From NCBI RefSeq assembly GCF_030161235.1, contig NZ_BSPW01000092.1, positions 1 through 34,089 of the forward strand: DNA of 34,089 nt. Reading direction: 5' to 3'. Below the pieces are notes generated by a model, which was not told the DNA's origin, made no database searches, and saw only the letters and a program-made list of their open reading frames with translations. This document shows, piece after piece, positions 16,786 through 25,246 of this stretch. The translations under genes and the position numbers were made by a program. The stretch comes from Vibrio zhanjiangensis (GTDB lineage Bacteria > Pseudomonadota > Gammaproteobacteria > Enterobacterales > Vibrionaceae). Numbering within the stretch: position 1 is the stretch's first letter; every line of letters starts with the position of its first letter.

Positions 16786-18093
16786 ATGATCATGGTTGAG
16801 CTATTGGTTGTTCTGCTGTTCATTTTCCTAGGTGCAAGAATCGGCGGTATTGGTATTGGCTTTGCCGGTGGCGCAGGCGTTATTGCACTGTCTTTTTTAC
16901 TCGGTGTACCAACCAGCCAAGCCTATATTCCCGTTGATGTTATCCTGATCATAATGTCGGTGATCACCGCTATTGCCGCAATGCAAGTCGCCGGAGGCAT
17001 GGACTGGCTGGTGCAATTAGCGGAAAACTTTCTTCGTAAGCACCCAGAGCGCATCACGTTTTATGCTCCTATTGTGACCTTTCTAATGACGTTAATGGCA
17101 GGGACAGGTCACACTGCTTTTTCAACGCTCCCTGTTATTGCTGAAGTTGCCAAGGGCCAAGGCGTTAGACCATCTCGGCCCCTGTCAATCGCCGTCGTTG
17201 CGTCACAGATAGCCATCACCGCCTCTCCAATATCGGCCGCCGTTGTCGCGTTTTCTTCCATGCTCGCGCCAAAAGGTGTCGGTTATCTGACTTTGTTGGC
17301 CGTCTGTATCCCAACGACTTTTATCGCCTGCATGATAGGCGCATTCGTTGCCAATTTTATGGGCTGCGAGCTAAAAAATGATCCCATTTATCAACAACGT
17401 TTAGAGCAAGGTCTGGTTAAGCTCACCACAGAAAAGCAGCGTCATATTTTACCTACAGCCAAAACTGCCACCTATATCTTCCTCATTGCCATTGCTTTTG
17501 TAGTTTGCTACGCCGCAGCAATCTCAAACTCCGTTGGCCTCATCACTGATCCAGCCATTGGACGCAATGAAGCCATCATAGCTGTGATGCTAACGGCTGC
17601 TGCCGCTATTGTTATTTTCACTAAAATTGATGCATCCAAAATCCCAAGCGCCTCAACCTTTCGTTCCGGCATGACAGCTTGTGTGTGTGTTCTTGGCGTC
17701 GCTTGGTTAGGATCAACGTTCGTTAATGCTCACGTCGATGGCATCAAAGAGATGGCTGGAGTACTACTCGCCGATTACCCTTGGATGCTAGCCATGGTAC
17801 TTTTTTGCGCATCAATGCTGCTTTATTCCCAAGGCGCAACAACCGTTGCTCTCATGCCAGCCGCCTTAGCAATAGGTGTTGCCCCACTGACGGCCGTCGC
17901 TTCATTTGCTGCGGTCAGTGCATTATTTGTTTTGCCTACTTATCCAACCTTACTCGCGGCCGTAGAAATGGATGACACAGGGTCAACCAGAATCGGCAGC
18001 TATGTGTTTAATCATCCCTTTTTCATCCCAGGAGTGGTCACTATAACGTCAGCCGTAGCCTTGGGCTTCACCTTTGGTGGGCTGCTTATTTAG
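16786..18093 (+). CDS. dcuA: Anaerobic C4-dicarboxylate antiporter DcuA
   Basis: A 435-residue, roughly 10-helix inner-membrane antiporter exchanging fumarate, aspartate or malate for succinate. The start MIMVELLVVLLFIFLGARIG closely follows E. coli DcuA. LPVIAEVAKGQGVRPSRPLS, ITASPISAAVVAFSS and FVLPTYPTLLAAVEMDDTG are diagnostic. AGAGG lies 9 bases before the ATG. It pairs with aspA: aspartate in, fumarate made, succinate out. Confidence 0.94.
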   Translation: MIMVELLVVLLFIFLGARIGGIGIGFAGGAGVIALSFLLGVPTSQAYIPVDVILIIMSVITAIAAMQVAGGMDWLVQLAENFLRKHPERITFYAPIVTFLMTLMAGTGHTAFSTLPVIAEVAKGQGVRPSRPLSIAVVASQIAITASPISAAVVAFSSMLAPKGVGYLTLLAVCIPTTFIACMIGAFVANFMGCELKNDPIYQQRLEQGLVKLTTEKQRHILPTAKTATYIFLIAIAFVVCYAAAISNSVGLITDPAIGRNEAIIAVMLTAAAAIVIFTKIDASKIPSASTFRSGMTACVCVLGVAWLGSTFVNAHVDGIKEMAGVLLADYPWMLAMVLFCASMLLYSQGATTVALMPAALAIGVAPLTAVASFAAVSALFVLPTYPTLLAAVEMDDTGSTRIGSYVFNHPFFIPGVVTITSAVALGFTFGGLLI

Positions 18094-18105
18094 TCAAATG
18101 TGAAA

Positions 18106-18127
18106 ATGGAGGCTATATCGCCTCCAT
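18106..18127 (+). terminator. Hairpin after dcuA
   Basis: ATGGAGGC and GCCTCCAT form an 8-bp perfect stem 12 bases after the dcuA stop. There is no good T tract, so termination may be weak. Confidence 0.45.
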
Positions 18128-18446
18128 AGTAAATTTATCACGGGTTCTGCTTATGTCGTCAAAAAATGAAATTCGTATATTTTAAAAATAACACAAATAT
18201 TAATATTACATTTCACTCAATTTAATTTAAACACATCTCATAAATAATCGTATATTATCTACAAACCCTCTTTTTATCCAACATACTAAAGTAAAAATAA
18301 TTACATATTGTTTTTGTGAAGACTGACCATTTTAAAGTTGTCATTAAAATAAAAACACAACTAAAATTTCCCAATCTTATGCCATTATATACCACCTTTG
18401 ATTTGCTTCTATTCACTTCTTACCAGATAGAAGTTAGGAGAGCTCG
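18128..18446 (+). other. AT-rich leader of yfcC
   Basis: About 320 bases, very AT-rich, without a gene. It contains a perfect 12-bp palindrome AATATTAATATT (18196-18207). An AGGAGAG ribosome-binding motif sits just before yfcC. I see no full ArgR or FNR site. Confidence 0.4.
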
Positions 18447-19892
18447 ATGACCTTACAGAATAAATTCAGTGGAAAAAAAGACGGTTTTTTTTCCAGACTC
18501 AAATTTCCGTCTGCCTACACCATTCTGTTTATCCTTATTGTGTTGATGGCTGTGCTGACGTGGATTATCCCAGCTGGGCAATATCAACGTACAATGAACC
18601 AAGACTTAGGGCGTGAAGTCCCCATTACAGGCACCTACCAGACCGTTGACGCTAATCCTCAGGGCATTATCGATGTCTTGCTTGCGCCAATTGATGGCTT
18701 TTACGATCACGAAAGCTATCAAGCGGCAGCCATTGATGTCTCTTTGTTTGTGTTAATCATGGGGGGATTTCTTGGCCTTGTCACCAATACTGGCGCAATT
18801 GATGCTGGAATAGAGCGTGTTACTCGTGCTCTGCGTGGCCGAGAAGAAATGATGATTCCTATTCTTATGGCTTTGTTTGCCGCTGGTGGCACGGTTTATG
18901 GCATGGCGGAAGAATCTCTGCCGTTTTACTCTTTGTTAGTACCTGTGATGATGGCTGCTCGTTTTGACCCGGTAGTGGCAGCGGCAACCATTTTGCTCGG
19001 GGCCGGAATCGGTGTGCTTGGTTCGACAATTAACCCCTTTGCTACCGTCATTGCCGCTAACGCCTCAGGTATTCCATTTACTGATGGCATTTTGTTGCGT
19101 GCCGCGATATTGGTTATAGGCTGGTGTGTATGTGTCGCCTATGTCATGCGCTATGCCCGTCAAGTGCGCAGTGATCAAACTAAGTCCATCGTGTACGATA
19201 GCTATGAAGAAAACAAACAGCGTTTTCTTCACTCTCTCACAGGGGAATCACTGGAGTTCACAACTCGCCGCAAAGCGATATTATTGATATTTGGTGCATC
19301 ATTTGCAGTGATGATATACGGAGTGTCGATCGCTGGATGGTGGATGGCCGAAATATCCGCGATGTTTCTTGCTGCTGCTATCGTGGTCGGCGTAGTCGCT
19401 CGCATGAGTGAAGAGAACTTCATCAACAGTTTTATTGATGGCGCTCGTGATTTGTTGGGTGTCGCCCTCATCATTGGCATTGCACGTGGCATCGTCGTTG
19501 TGATGGATAAAGGCATGATCACTGACACCATACTTCACTCCGCAGAACAAGCCGTCACGGGATTATCCTCTGTCGTATTTATTAATGTGATGTTCTTTTT
19601 AGAAATTTTGCTTTCTTTTCTCGTGCCCTCTACCTCGGGTCTAGCCGTATTAACCATGCCAATAATGGTGCCTCTTGCCGATTTTGCTGGAGTGGAACGA
19701 GATCTCGTCATCACAGCCTATCAATCAGCTTCAGGTCTCGTAAATTTGGTCACTCCAACTTCCGCTGTTGTTATGGGAGGACTAGCAATTGCCCGTATTC
19801 CCTATATTCGCTGGATAAAATGGGTCGCTCCACTGCTCGGCATTTTAACTGTATTGTGCATCATCATGATAAGTCTCGGGGCCATACTCTAA
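18447..19892 (+). CDS. yfcC: YfcC-family (basic) amino acid antiporter
   Basis: A 481-residue inner-membrane carrier with about 12 hydrophobic segments. WIIPAGQYQR, VYGMAEESLPFY, GAGIGVLGSTINPFATVIAANASGIPF and PSTSGLAVLTMPIMVPLADFAG are typical of the YfcC/DcuC-like anaerobic carrier superfamily. The usual annotation of this family is basic amino acid antiporter, and its place before carbamate kinase and ornithine carbamoyltransferase suggests arginine/ornithine or citrulline/ornithine exchange, in the role of ArcD. Specificity is inferred from context. AGGAGAG precedes the ATG. Confidence 0.85.
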   Translation: MTLQNKFSGKKDGFFSRLKFPSAYTILFILIVLMAVLTWIIPAGQYQRTMNQDLGREVPITGTYQTVDANPQGIIDVLLAPIDGFYDHESYQAAAIDVSLFVLIMGGFLGLVTNTGAIDAGIERVTRALRGREEMMIPILMALFAAGGTVYGMAEESLPFYSLLVPVMMAARFDPVVAAATILLGAGIGVLGSTINPFATVIAANASGIPFTDGILLRAAILVIGWCVCVAYVMRYARQVRSDQTKSIVYDSYEENKQRFLHSLTGESLEFTTRRKAILLIFGASFAVMIYGVSIAGWWMAEISAMFLAAAIVVGVVARMSEENFINSFIDGARDLLGVALIIGIARGIVVVMDKGMITDTILHSAEQAVTGLSSVVFINVMFFLEILLSFLVPSTSGLAVLTMPIMVPLADFAGVERDLVITAYQSASGLVNLVTPTSAVVMGGLAIARIPYIRWIKWVAPLLGILTVLCIIMISLGAIL

Positions 19893-19910
19893 ACCACCAT
19901 CGTTTAAGCT

Positions 19911-19933
19911 AAAGCCGCCTAATGCGGCTTTTT
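19911..19933 (+). terminator. Terminator after yfcC
   Basis: AAAGCCGC and GCGGCTTT form a perfect 8-bp stem with loop CTAAT, followed by TT, 18 bases after the yfcC stop. Confidence 0.85.
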
Positions 19934-20250
19934 ACATCATACGATTCTCAAAAACACTGAGATGTGTCGCTTTTCCCAAAAGAGTAATCTGACCTTAATT
20001 TATGGCCAAAATATCTATCACAATCTTTCCCTGTGAATAAATAAAATAAGTATCCAACCAGCTATTTTTATATCCTAACCATCTATCTAAAAATTATATT
20101 CCCGCATGACGTTATAGTTAGTACGTATATAGTATTGGCAAAAATAGAGTACATTAGTTAACCATTCACAAGTAACTTAAAATAGTAACAAAAGTGTATA
20201 AAATACAATCTGTGATTACCTTCTAAGAAGTGCACAATAACAAGGGTATT
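19934..20250 (+). other. Non-coding leader of the arcC unit
   Basis: No gene or remnant of arcA is seen. It contains a symmetric TGTAT-AAA-ATACA (20195-20207) and a CRP-like TGTGA-TTACCT-TCTAA (20211-20226, 8 of 10 half-site matches). TACAAT at 20204 or TATAAA at 20197 could be a -10 box. Confidence 0.4.
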
Positions 20251-20406
20251 ATGATTTTTAGAAAAATATGCCGTCATCTCATTCTATGGGTAATCTATTT
20301 TAAAATTTGGCGACGCTGGCATTTCAACTACTGGGCCTTTTCGATACATAAACTTGGAGAGAAGAGTCATGAACAAACAAACTGTCATCATTGCACTCGG
20401 TGGTAA
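20251..20406 (+). CDS. Candidate 51-residue Trp/Arg-rich peptide overlapping arcC
   Basis: ATG 20251 is preceded by AAGGG at a 4-base spacing. The peptide starts MIFRKICRHLILWVIYFKIW and has five Trp, many Arg/His and a hydrophobic stretch (about 10-19), so it could be a membrane-active or leader peptide. It runs through the arcC ribosome-binding site and ends 38 bases inside arcC in another frame, which would allow coupling of the two. I recognise no family. It may be a chance frame; the support is the ribosome-binding motif, the position and the absence of any other gene in the gap. Confidence 0.35.
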   Translation: MIFRKICRHLILWVIYFKIWRRWHFNYWAFSIHKLGEKSHEQTNCHHCTRW

Positions 20407-21280
20407 CGCACTCCTTCGTCGCGGTGAGCCTTTAGAGGCTGGTGTTCAACGTCACAATGTACAGATTGCCGTTGAGTCAATCTGCAAGGTCGCTCAGCAT
20501 TACAAAGTCGTACTCGTGCATGGAAATGGTCCGCAAGTCGGGTTGCTCGCTTTGCAAGGCTTAGAATACAAACCGGTTGCCCCCTACCCTCTTGATGTCT
20601 TGGGCAGTGAAACTCAAGGCATGATTGGCTATATGTTAATGCAAGAGTTTAAGAACCAAATGCCTGACGTGCATACCACCTGCATGTTAACCCAGATGTT
20701 GGTTGACCCAAACGATCCAGCCTTTCTTAATCCGAGCAAACCAATCGGCCCCATTTACAATCAAGATCAAGCCAGAGAATTGGCCGAAAAATATCATTGG
20801 ACCATCAAACCTGACGGCAAGCATTTTCGCCGTGTTGTCCCAAGCCCAAAACCCGTCGGAATTATAGAAGATCAAGCCATAACCACTCTTCTCAATTCAG
20901 GCCACCTAGTGATATGCGCTGGCGGTGGTGGCATTCCAGTTAAGTATGAGAATGGCAAGTTGACTGGTGTGGAAGCGGTTATCGATAAAGATATGTCCGC
21001 GGCTTTGCTCGCAAAACAATTGCACGCTGATGCTCTGCTTATCTTAACCGATACGGACGCTGTCTATCTCAATTGGGGTCAAAGCACCCAACACGCACTG
21101 CGGACGACAAATCCTGGTGAACTGAGCCAACACCAGTTTGATGAAGGTTCAATGGGACCCAAAATTCAAGCATCATGCGAATTTCTTCAGCAGGGAGGAA
21201 ACATCGTCGGAATCGGTGCATTAGAAGATGGCTTGCGAATACTTCAAGGCCAAGCTGGTACCTTGATTACCCAAGCTTAA
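20369..21280 (+). CDS. arcC: Carbamate kinase ArcC
   Basis: A 303-residue kinase of the amino-acid kinase fold that makes ATP and carbamate from carbamoyl phosphate and ADP. IIALGGNALLRRGE, HGNGPQVGLL, CAGGGGIPV and DKDMSAALLA are carbamate kinase blocks. ATG 20369 is chosen because GGAGAGAAG lies 5 or more bases upstream; a TTG five codons earlier is part of that motif. It is 52 bases before argF and shares a transcript. In the arginine deiminase pathway it works after ArcA and ArcB, but ArcA is not encoded here. Confidence 0.95.
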   Translation: MNKQTVIIALGGNALLRRGEPLEAGVQRHNVQIAVESICKVAQHYKVVLVHGNGPQVGLLALQGLEYKPVAPYPLDVLGSETQGMIGYMLMQEFKNQMPDVHTTCMLTQMLVDPNDPAFLNPSKPIGPIYNQDQARELAEKYHWTIKPDGKHFRRVVPSPKPVGIIEDQAITTLLNSGHLVICAGGGGIPVKYENGKLTGVEAVIDKDMSAALLAKQLHADALLILTDTDAVYLNWGQSTQHALRTTNPGELSQHQFDEGSMGPKIQASCEFLQQGGNIVGIGALEDGLRILQGQAGTLITQA

Positions 21281-21332
21281 TTACGCTGTATCACTATTCG
21301 AAACGCTCACATCGAACAACAAGGAATACCCT

Positions 21333-22343
21333 ATGGCTTTCAATCTCCGCAACCGCAATTTTCTAAAGCTGCTCGATTTCACACCGAAGGAAATTCAGCA
21401 TCTCCTCGATCTCTCAATAGAGCTCAAAAAAGCCAAATATAACGGCTATGAGCAACCTAGGCTAACAGGAAAAAATATCGCCTTAATTTTCGAGAAAAAC
21501 TCCACCCGAACTCGCTGTGCTTTTGAAGTTGCGGCTTTTGATCAGGGAGCCCAAGTCTCGTACTTAGGTCCAACTGGCTCACAGATCGGTCACAAAGAGT
21601 CGATGAAAGACACCGCCAGAGTGCTAGGACGTATGTACGATGGAATTCAATATAGGGGCTTTGGGCAAGATATTGTTGAACAATTGGGCCAATATGCTGG
21701 CGTACCCGTTTGGAACGGACTGACCGATGAGTTCCACCCCACGCAAATTCTTGCTGATTTTCTCACCATGATCGAACATGGTCGTGGTAAACAATTACAT
21801 CAGATTCGATTCGCCTATTTAGGGGATGCGCGCAATAACATGGGCAACTCTCTCATGGTAGGCGCGGCAAAAATGGGGATGGATATCCGCCTTATCGCAC
21901 CCAAACAATTCTGGCCACAAGATAGCCTAGTCGTAAAATGCCGCGACATCGCGCAAGCGACAGGCGCTAACATCACATTAACTGAAGATGTTAAAGACGG
22001 TGTTTTAGGCTGTGACTTCTTATACACCGACGTTTGGGTATCAATGGGAGAGGCGAAAGAGTCTTGGGCAGAACGTATCGAATTAATGCTACCTTATCAG
22101 GTCAATATCGACATGCTCAAAGCCACTCAAAATCCAGATGTTAAGTTTATGCATTGTTTACCTGCCTTTCACGGCGAGGACACCAAAGTCGGCAAGCAAC
22201 TGGCAAACGAGTATCCACAGCTGAAAAATGGCTGTGAAGTTACCAATGAGGTACTTGAATCCAAGTACTCGATTGTTTTTGACGAAGCTGAGAATCGCAT
22301 GCACACGATTAAAGCCATAATGGTCGCCACCTTAGGCAATTAG
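21333..22343 (+). CDS. argF: Ornithine carbamoyltransferase
   Basis: A 336-residue transferase interconverting ornithine plus carbamoyl phosphate and citrulline. The carbamoyl phosphate loop STRTR is at 57-61, DEFHPTQ follows near 145, and the ornithine-binding HCLPA has Cys275. It is strikingly similar to both P. aeruginosa ArcB at the N-terminus (MAFN-xx-NRN) and E. coli ArgI/ArgF in the middle. At position 106 it has Gln (DGIQYRGF), as in E. coli, not the Glu of the allosteric catabolic ArcB. AAGGA precedes the ATG. Its place after arcC suggests citrulline breakdown, but the residue suggests a biosynthetic-type enzyme; it may do both. Confidence 0.94.
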   Translation: MAFNLRNRNFLKLLDFTPKEIQHLLDLSIELKKAKYNGYEQPRLTGKNIALIFEKNSTRTRCAFEVAAFDQGAQVSYLGPTGSQIGHKESMKDTARVLGRMYDGIQYRGFGQDIVEQLGQYAGVPVWNGLTDEFHPTQILADFLTMIEHGRGKQLHQIRFAYLGDARNNMGNSLMVGAAKMGMDIRLIAPKQFWPQDSLVVKCRDIAQATGANITLTEDVKDGVLGCDFLYTDVWVSMGEAKESWAERIELMLPYQVNIDMLKATQNPDVKFMHCLPAFHGEDTKVGKQLANEYPQLKNGCEVTNEVLESKYSIVFDEAENRMHTIKAIMVATLGN

Positions 22344-22392
22344 CAAGACACATTTTGCTAAGACGTGAAAGCCAGCGATTCCTAAATAGGAG

Positions 22393-22434
22393 AAGAGAGG
22401 TTTGCCATTTAGAATTACAGCGTTAACCTCTCTT
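22393..22434 (+). terminator. Long-loop hairpin between argF and argR
   Basis: AAGAGAGGTT and AACCTCTCTT form a perfect 10-bp stem around a 22-base loop, 50 bases after the argF stop. Only a short T run follows, so it could be a weak terminator or a regulatory hairpin. Confidence 0.5.
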
Positions 22435-22695
22435 TGAAAAATCATACTGTCACTCACTTCAACAGATTCCATTTAAACCATAGAGACATTTATCATCAAA
22501 AATCAGTTTTATGTTTGGTGATCCTTTTCAAAAAGACACACTTTATTTGGTGGTAATATGAACTAATATTATTGTCGCCGTAGAAGTGGCAGTGTGCACT
22601 TTGAGATACTTCAACGGACTGGGAACACTTCAACACATTGAAGCACCACAAGTTATCGGAAAAACCTGTTACGTTATGCTTTTTGAGGAATTCTC
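22435..22695 (+). other. Leader region of the argR paralog
   Basis: About 260 bases without another gene. A partial ArgR-box-like TGAAC-TAAT-ATTAT (22559-22572; 7 of 10 arm positions) is the only operator candidate. A TTGAGGA ribosome-binding motif lies before the argR ATG. Confidence 0.35.
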
Positions 22696-23184
22696 ATGAG
22701 TGAAGCTCTAAGCCCCGCTTCAGTGAAAGCGGCTGAAGAAATGAACCTAGTTACAGCCTGTAAAAAACTGCTGCAACAGCAAAGCTTCTCAACCCAACAC
22801 CAACTTCGAGAAGCACTGGTTGATGTCGGTTTTACTGGAATTAGTCAATCTACGGTTTCTCGCTTGTTGTCACAGCTTGGCGTCATCAAAGTACAAAATA
22901 CCTGCGGGAAAAAAGTCTATTGCATCACTGTAGAAACCGCGCCTGTACGCGTGGAGTCCTCGATATCTTCGCAAATCGAATTTATTACTCATAACCAGTC
23001 GATGGTCGTCGTTAAAACCCGCCCAGGCAGTGCACAACTTGTCGCTCGGCTAGTAGACATTGATCCCCACATTGACATTCTTGGTACGGTCGGAGGGAAT
23101 GATACCGTTCTGGTGATCCCAAAAGATACACAGCACATAGATGAAACAGAAAGAGTCGTTCGAGTCAGATTGGGCATAGCCTAA
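22696..23184 (+). CDS. argR: ArgR-type arginine repressor paralog
   Basis: A 162-residue ArgR/AhrC family regulator. The N-terminal winged helix (about 15-75) has the recognition segment ISQSTVSRLLSQLG. The C-terminal domain has TRPGSAQLVARLVD and ILGTVGGNDTVLV, which forms the hexamer and arginine pocket. E. coli ArgR has GDDT there; here the first Asp is Asn135, with Asp136 kept. The N-terminus is longer and the sequence departs clearly from the canonical Vibrio ArgR that lies by mdh elsewhere, so this is probably a second, pathway-specific ArgR for the yfcC–arcC–argF genes. Whether it senses arginine is uncertain. Confidence 0.88.
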   Translation: MSEALSPASVKAAEEMNLVTACKKLLQQQSFSTQHQLREALVDVGFTGISQSTVSRLLSQLGVIKVQNTCGKKVYCITVETAPVRVESSISSQIEFITHNQSMVVVKTRPGSAQLVARLVDIDPHIDILGTVGGNDTVLVIPKDTQHIDETERVVRVRLGIA

Positions 23185-23287
23185 CTGGTTAAACAACACG
23201 AATATTTCACATTGCTTGAAACTTAATATCACTTTTCTCTGTCTGATTGAGTTAAAATGAACAAAATTTGACTTAAGTGCCCCTTGT

Positions 23288-25075
23288 ATGCGAGCCATTT
23301 TATCACTGGTTTTACTTTCTTTGACTGCCTTTTCAGCGCCCAGCTTAGCGCTTTTTGAACCATCCAAAACCACGGCCAGTTTTGGCAACCAAAGTAATAC
23401 TTTTGTCCCTGTCGATGAAGCTTTCCCATTCAATGCTTTTCAGCAAGGCAACCGAGTCTTTGTCGATTGGCAAGTCAAAAAAGGTTATTACCTCTACCAG
23501 CATATGTTGTCGATTGAGGGGGAAAACGTGAGTCTCGATAAGCTGGTAATGGAGAATGGTATTCCACACCAAGATGAATTTTTTGGTGAGGTTCATATTT
23601 ACCCAGAGCCCTTATTTGTCGAGGTGCCTCTACTAAATTATCAAGATGGAGCCAAGCTGACGATTCGATATCAAGGCTGCGCAGAAGCGGGGTTTTGCTA
23701 TCCTCCTGAAACGCGAGTCGTCAACATCAGCCCCTTTGAATCTCAAGGTAACACATCGAGTAGCGAGTCTCAGGTCAGCGCAACGCAAGTTAAAAACACA
23801 ACCACTGAATCATCGCAAGTTTCACAGGAGTCCAATTTAGCCACCAGCCTCAGCGACAACTGGTGGACACCTCTTCTGTTCTTGATTTTAGGCATGGGGC
23901 TGGCATTGACGCCATGTGTGCTGCCTATGTACCCTATCCTGACGAGCATTGTTCTTGGCAGCGGCAAGCTCTCTCATAGCCGCGCATTGGGACTTGCGTT
24001 TATCTATGTTCAAGGCATGGCTCTCACCTACACCCTGCTCGGCTTAGTGGTCGCATCTGCTGGTTTACAGTTTCAAGCCGCTATGCAGCACCCCTATGTT
24101 CTGATTGGTTTAAGCATCATGTTTGTTGCTTTAGCCCTTTCCATGTTTGGTGTTTATACCATTCAACTGCCCAGCAAAGTCCAAACTTGGCTCAGTAATA
24201 TCAGCAATCAGCAACAAGGTGGTAGTTCACTGGGCGTCTTTGCTATGGGAGCCATATCAGGTCTTGTTTGTTCACCTTGTACTACAGCGCCACTTTCTGG
24301 TGCTCTACTCTATGTCGCTCAGAGCGGTGATTTAGTCACAGGTGGCGTCGCACTGTATGCGCTGGCATTAGGAATGGGAATTCCTCTCATGCTGGTAGCA
24401 GTGTTTGGTAACAAACTGCTACCAAAAGCTGGGAGCTGGATGGACAAAGTCAAGACTCTGTTCGGCTTTATTCTTCTCGCCGCACCGATTTTCTTACTTG
24501 AGCGCATACTGCCGGAAATTTGGGCAACCGCCCTTTGGTCAATGCTAGGCCTTGCTGCATTTAGCTGGCTCTATCATGTGAAAAATTCACTGCCACTTGG
24601 CACGTGGAAACAAAGCGCCATTGGCATCATTGCCATACTCGGTCTTTTTGCATCTGTACAACCTGTGTTAAACCATTGGTTTGGTAATCATATCGAACAA
24701 TCTCAGCCAAGCATTCAGTTCACACGGATCACAACGGTTAAGGAGCTTAACCAACAACTTACCCAAGCCAAATTAGCTGGCAAGCCTGTTATGCTCGACT
24801 TCTACGCAGATTGGTGTGTAGCCTGTAAAGAGTTTGAAAAATACACTTTCCATCAGCCTGACGTCGAGAACCGCTTGAAAAACTTTGTTTTACTCCAAGC
24901 AGACGTAACCAAAAGTCAGCCACAAGACATTGAATTGCTCAAAGAAATGAATGTATTAGGTCTTCCAACAATAGAGTTTTGGGATGCAAACGGGCAACAT
25001 ATTCCTAGCGCTAGAATCACAGGCTTTATGCAAGCAGAGCCTTTTTTACAGCATATTAATGCTCACAACTTATAG
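23288..25075 (+). CDS. dsbD: Thiol:disulfide interchange protein DsbD
   Basis: A 595-residue inner-membrane protein that carries reducing power from cytosolic thioredoxin to periplasmic DsbC, DsbG and CcmG. A signal peptide (to about residue 21) precedes the periplasmic alpha domain with Cys131 and Cys137 (GCAEAGFCYPP). The eight-helix beta domain has Cys210 (TPCVLP) and Cys328/Cys331 (CSPCTTAP). The C-terminal thioredoxin-like gamma domain has Cys510 and Cys513 (DWCVACKEFEKYTF). All functional cysteines are present. A Ser/Thr-rich linker at about 155-190 joins alpha to beta. It stands 103 bases after argR. The ribosome-binding site is weak. Confidence 0.96.
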   Translation: MRAILSLVLLSLTAFSAPSLALFEPSKTTASFGNQSNTFVPVDEAFPFNAFQQGNRVFVDWQVKKGYYLYQHMLSIEGENVSLDKLVMENGIPHQDEFFGEVHIYPEPLFVEVPLLNYQDGAKLTIRYQGCAEAGFCYPPETRVVNISPFESQGNTSSSESQVSATQVKNTTTESSQVSQESNLATSLSDNWWTPLLFLILGMGLALTPCVLPMYPILTSIVLGSGKLSHSRALGLAFIYVQGMALTYTLLGLVVASAGLQFQAAMQHPYVLIGLSIMFVALALSMFGVYTIQLPSKVQTWLSNISNQQQGGSSLGVFAMGAISGLVCSPCTTAPLSGALLYVAQSGDLVTGGVALYALALGMGIPLMLVAVFGNKLLPKAGSWMDKVKTLFGFILLAAPIFLLERILPEIWATALWSMLGLAAFSWLYHVKNSLPLGTWKQSAIGIIAILGLFASVQPVLNHWFGNHIEQSQPSIQFTRITTVKELNQQLTQAKLAGKPVMLDFYADWCVACKEFEKYTFHQPDVENRLKNFVLLQADVTKSQPQDIELLKEMNVLGLPTIEFWDANGQHIPSARITGFMQAEPFLQHINAHNL

Positions 25076-25088
25076 CCTCTAACCCCAT

Positions 25089-25114
25089 GACCGCCATCAA
25101 GTATGCTGGCGGTC
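25089..25114 (+). terminator. Hairpin after dsbD
   Basis: GACCGCCA and TGGCGGTC form a perfect 8-bp stem with a 10-base loop, 13 bases after the dsbD stop. No T tract follows. Confidence 0.45.
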
Positions 25115-25246
25115 TAAACCAACATTATTGGTGATCGCACTGAAAACCCGATGTAGTTCAGAGTTTTCATGTGTGGAGATTGTTCACCTTCTCAAAGCCG
25201 ACAATAATTCTTTTAGGCCTCTCTTTAACTGATACGATTCAAAGCT

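Noticed and set aside
19934..20250. Remnant of arcA between yfcC and arcC
   Set aside because: All frames are full of stops and show none of the deiminase motifs.
22559..22572. ArgR box before argR
   Set aside because: Only 7 of 10 arm positions match and there is no second box nearby; kept only as a note in the leader entry.
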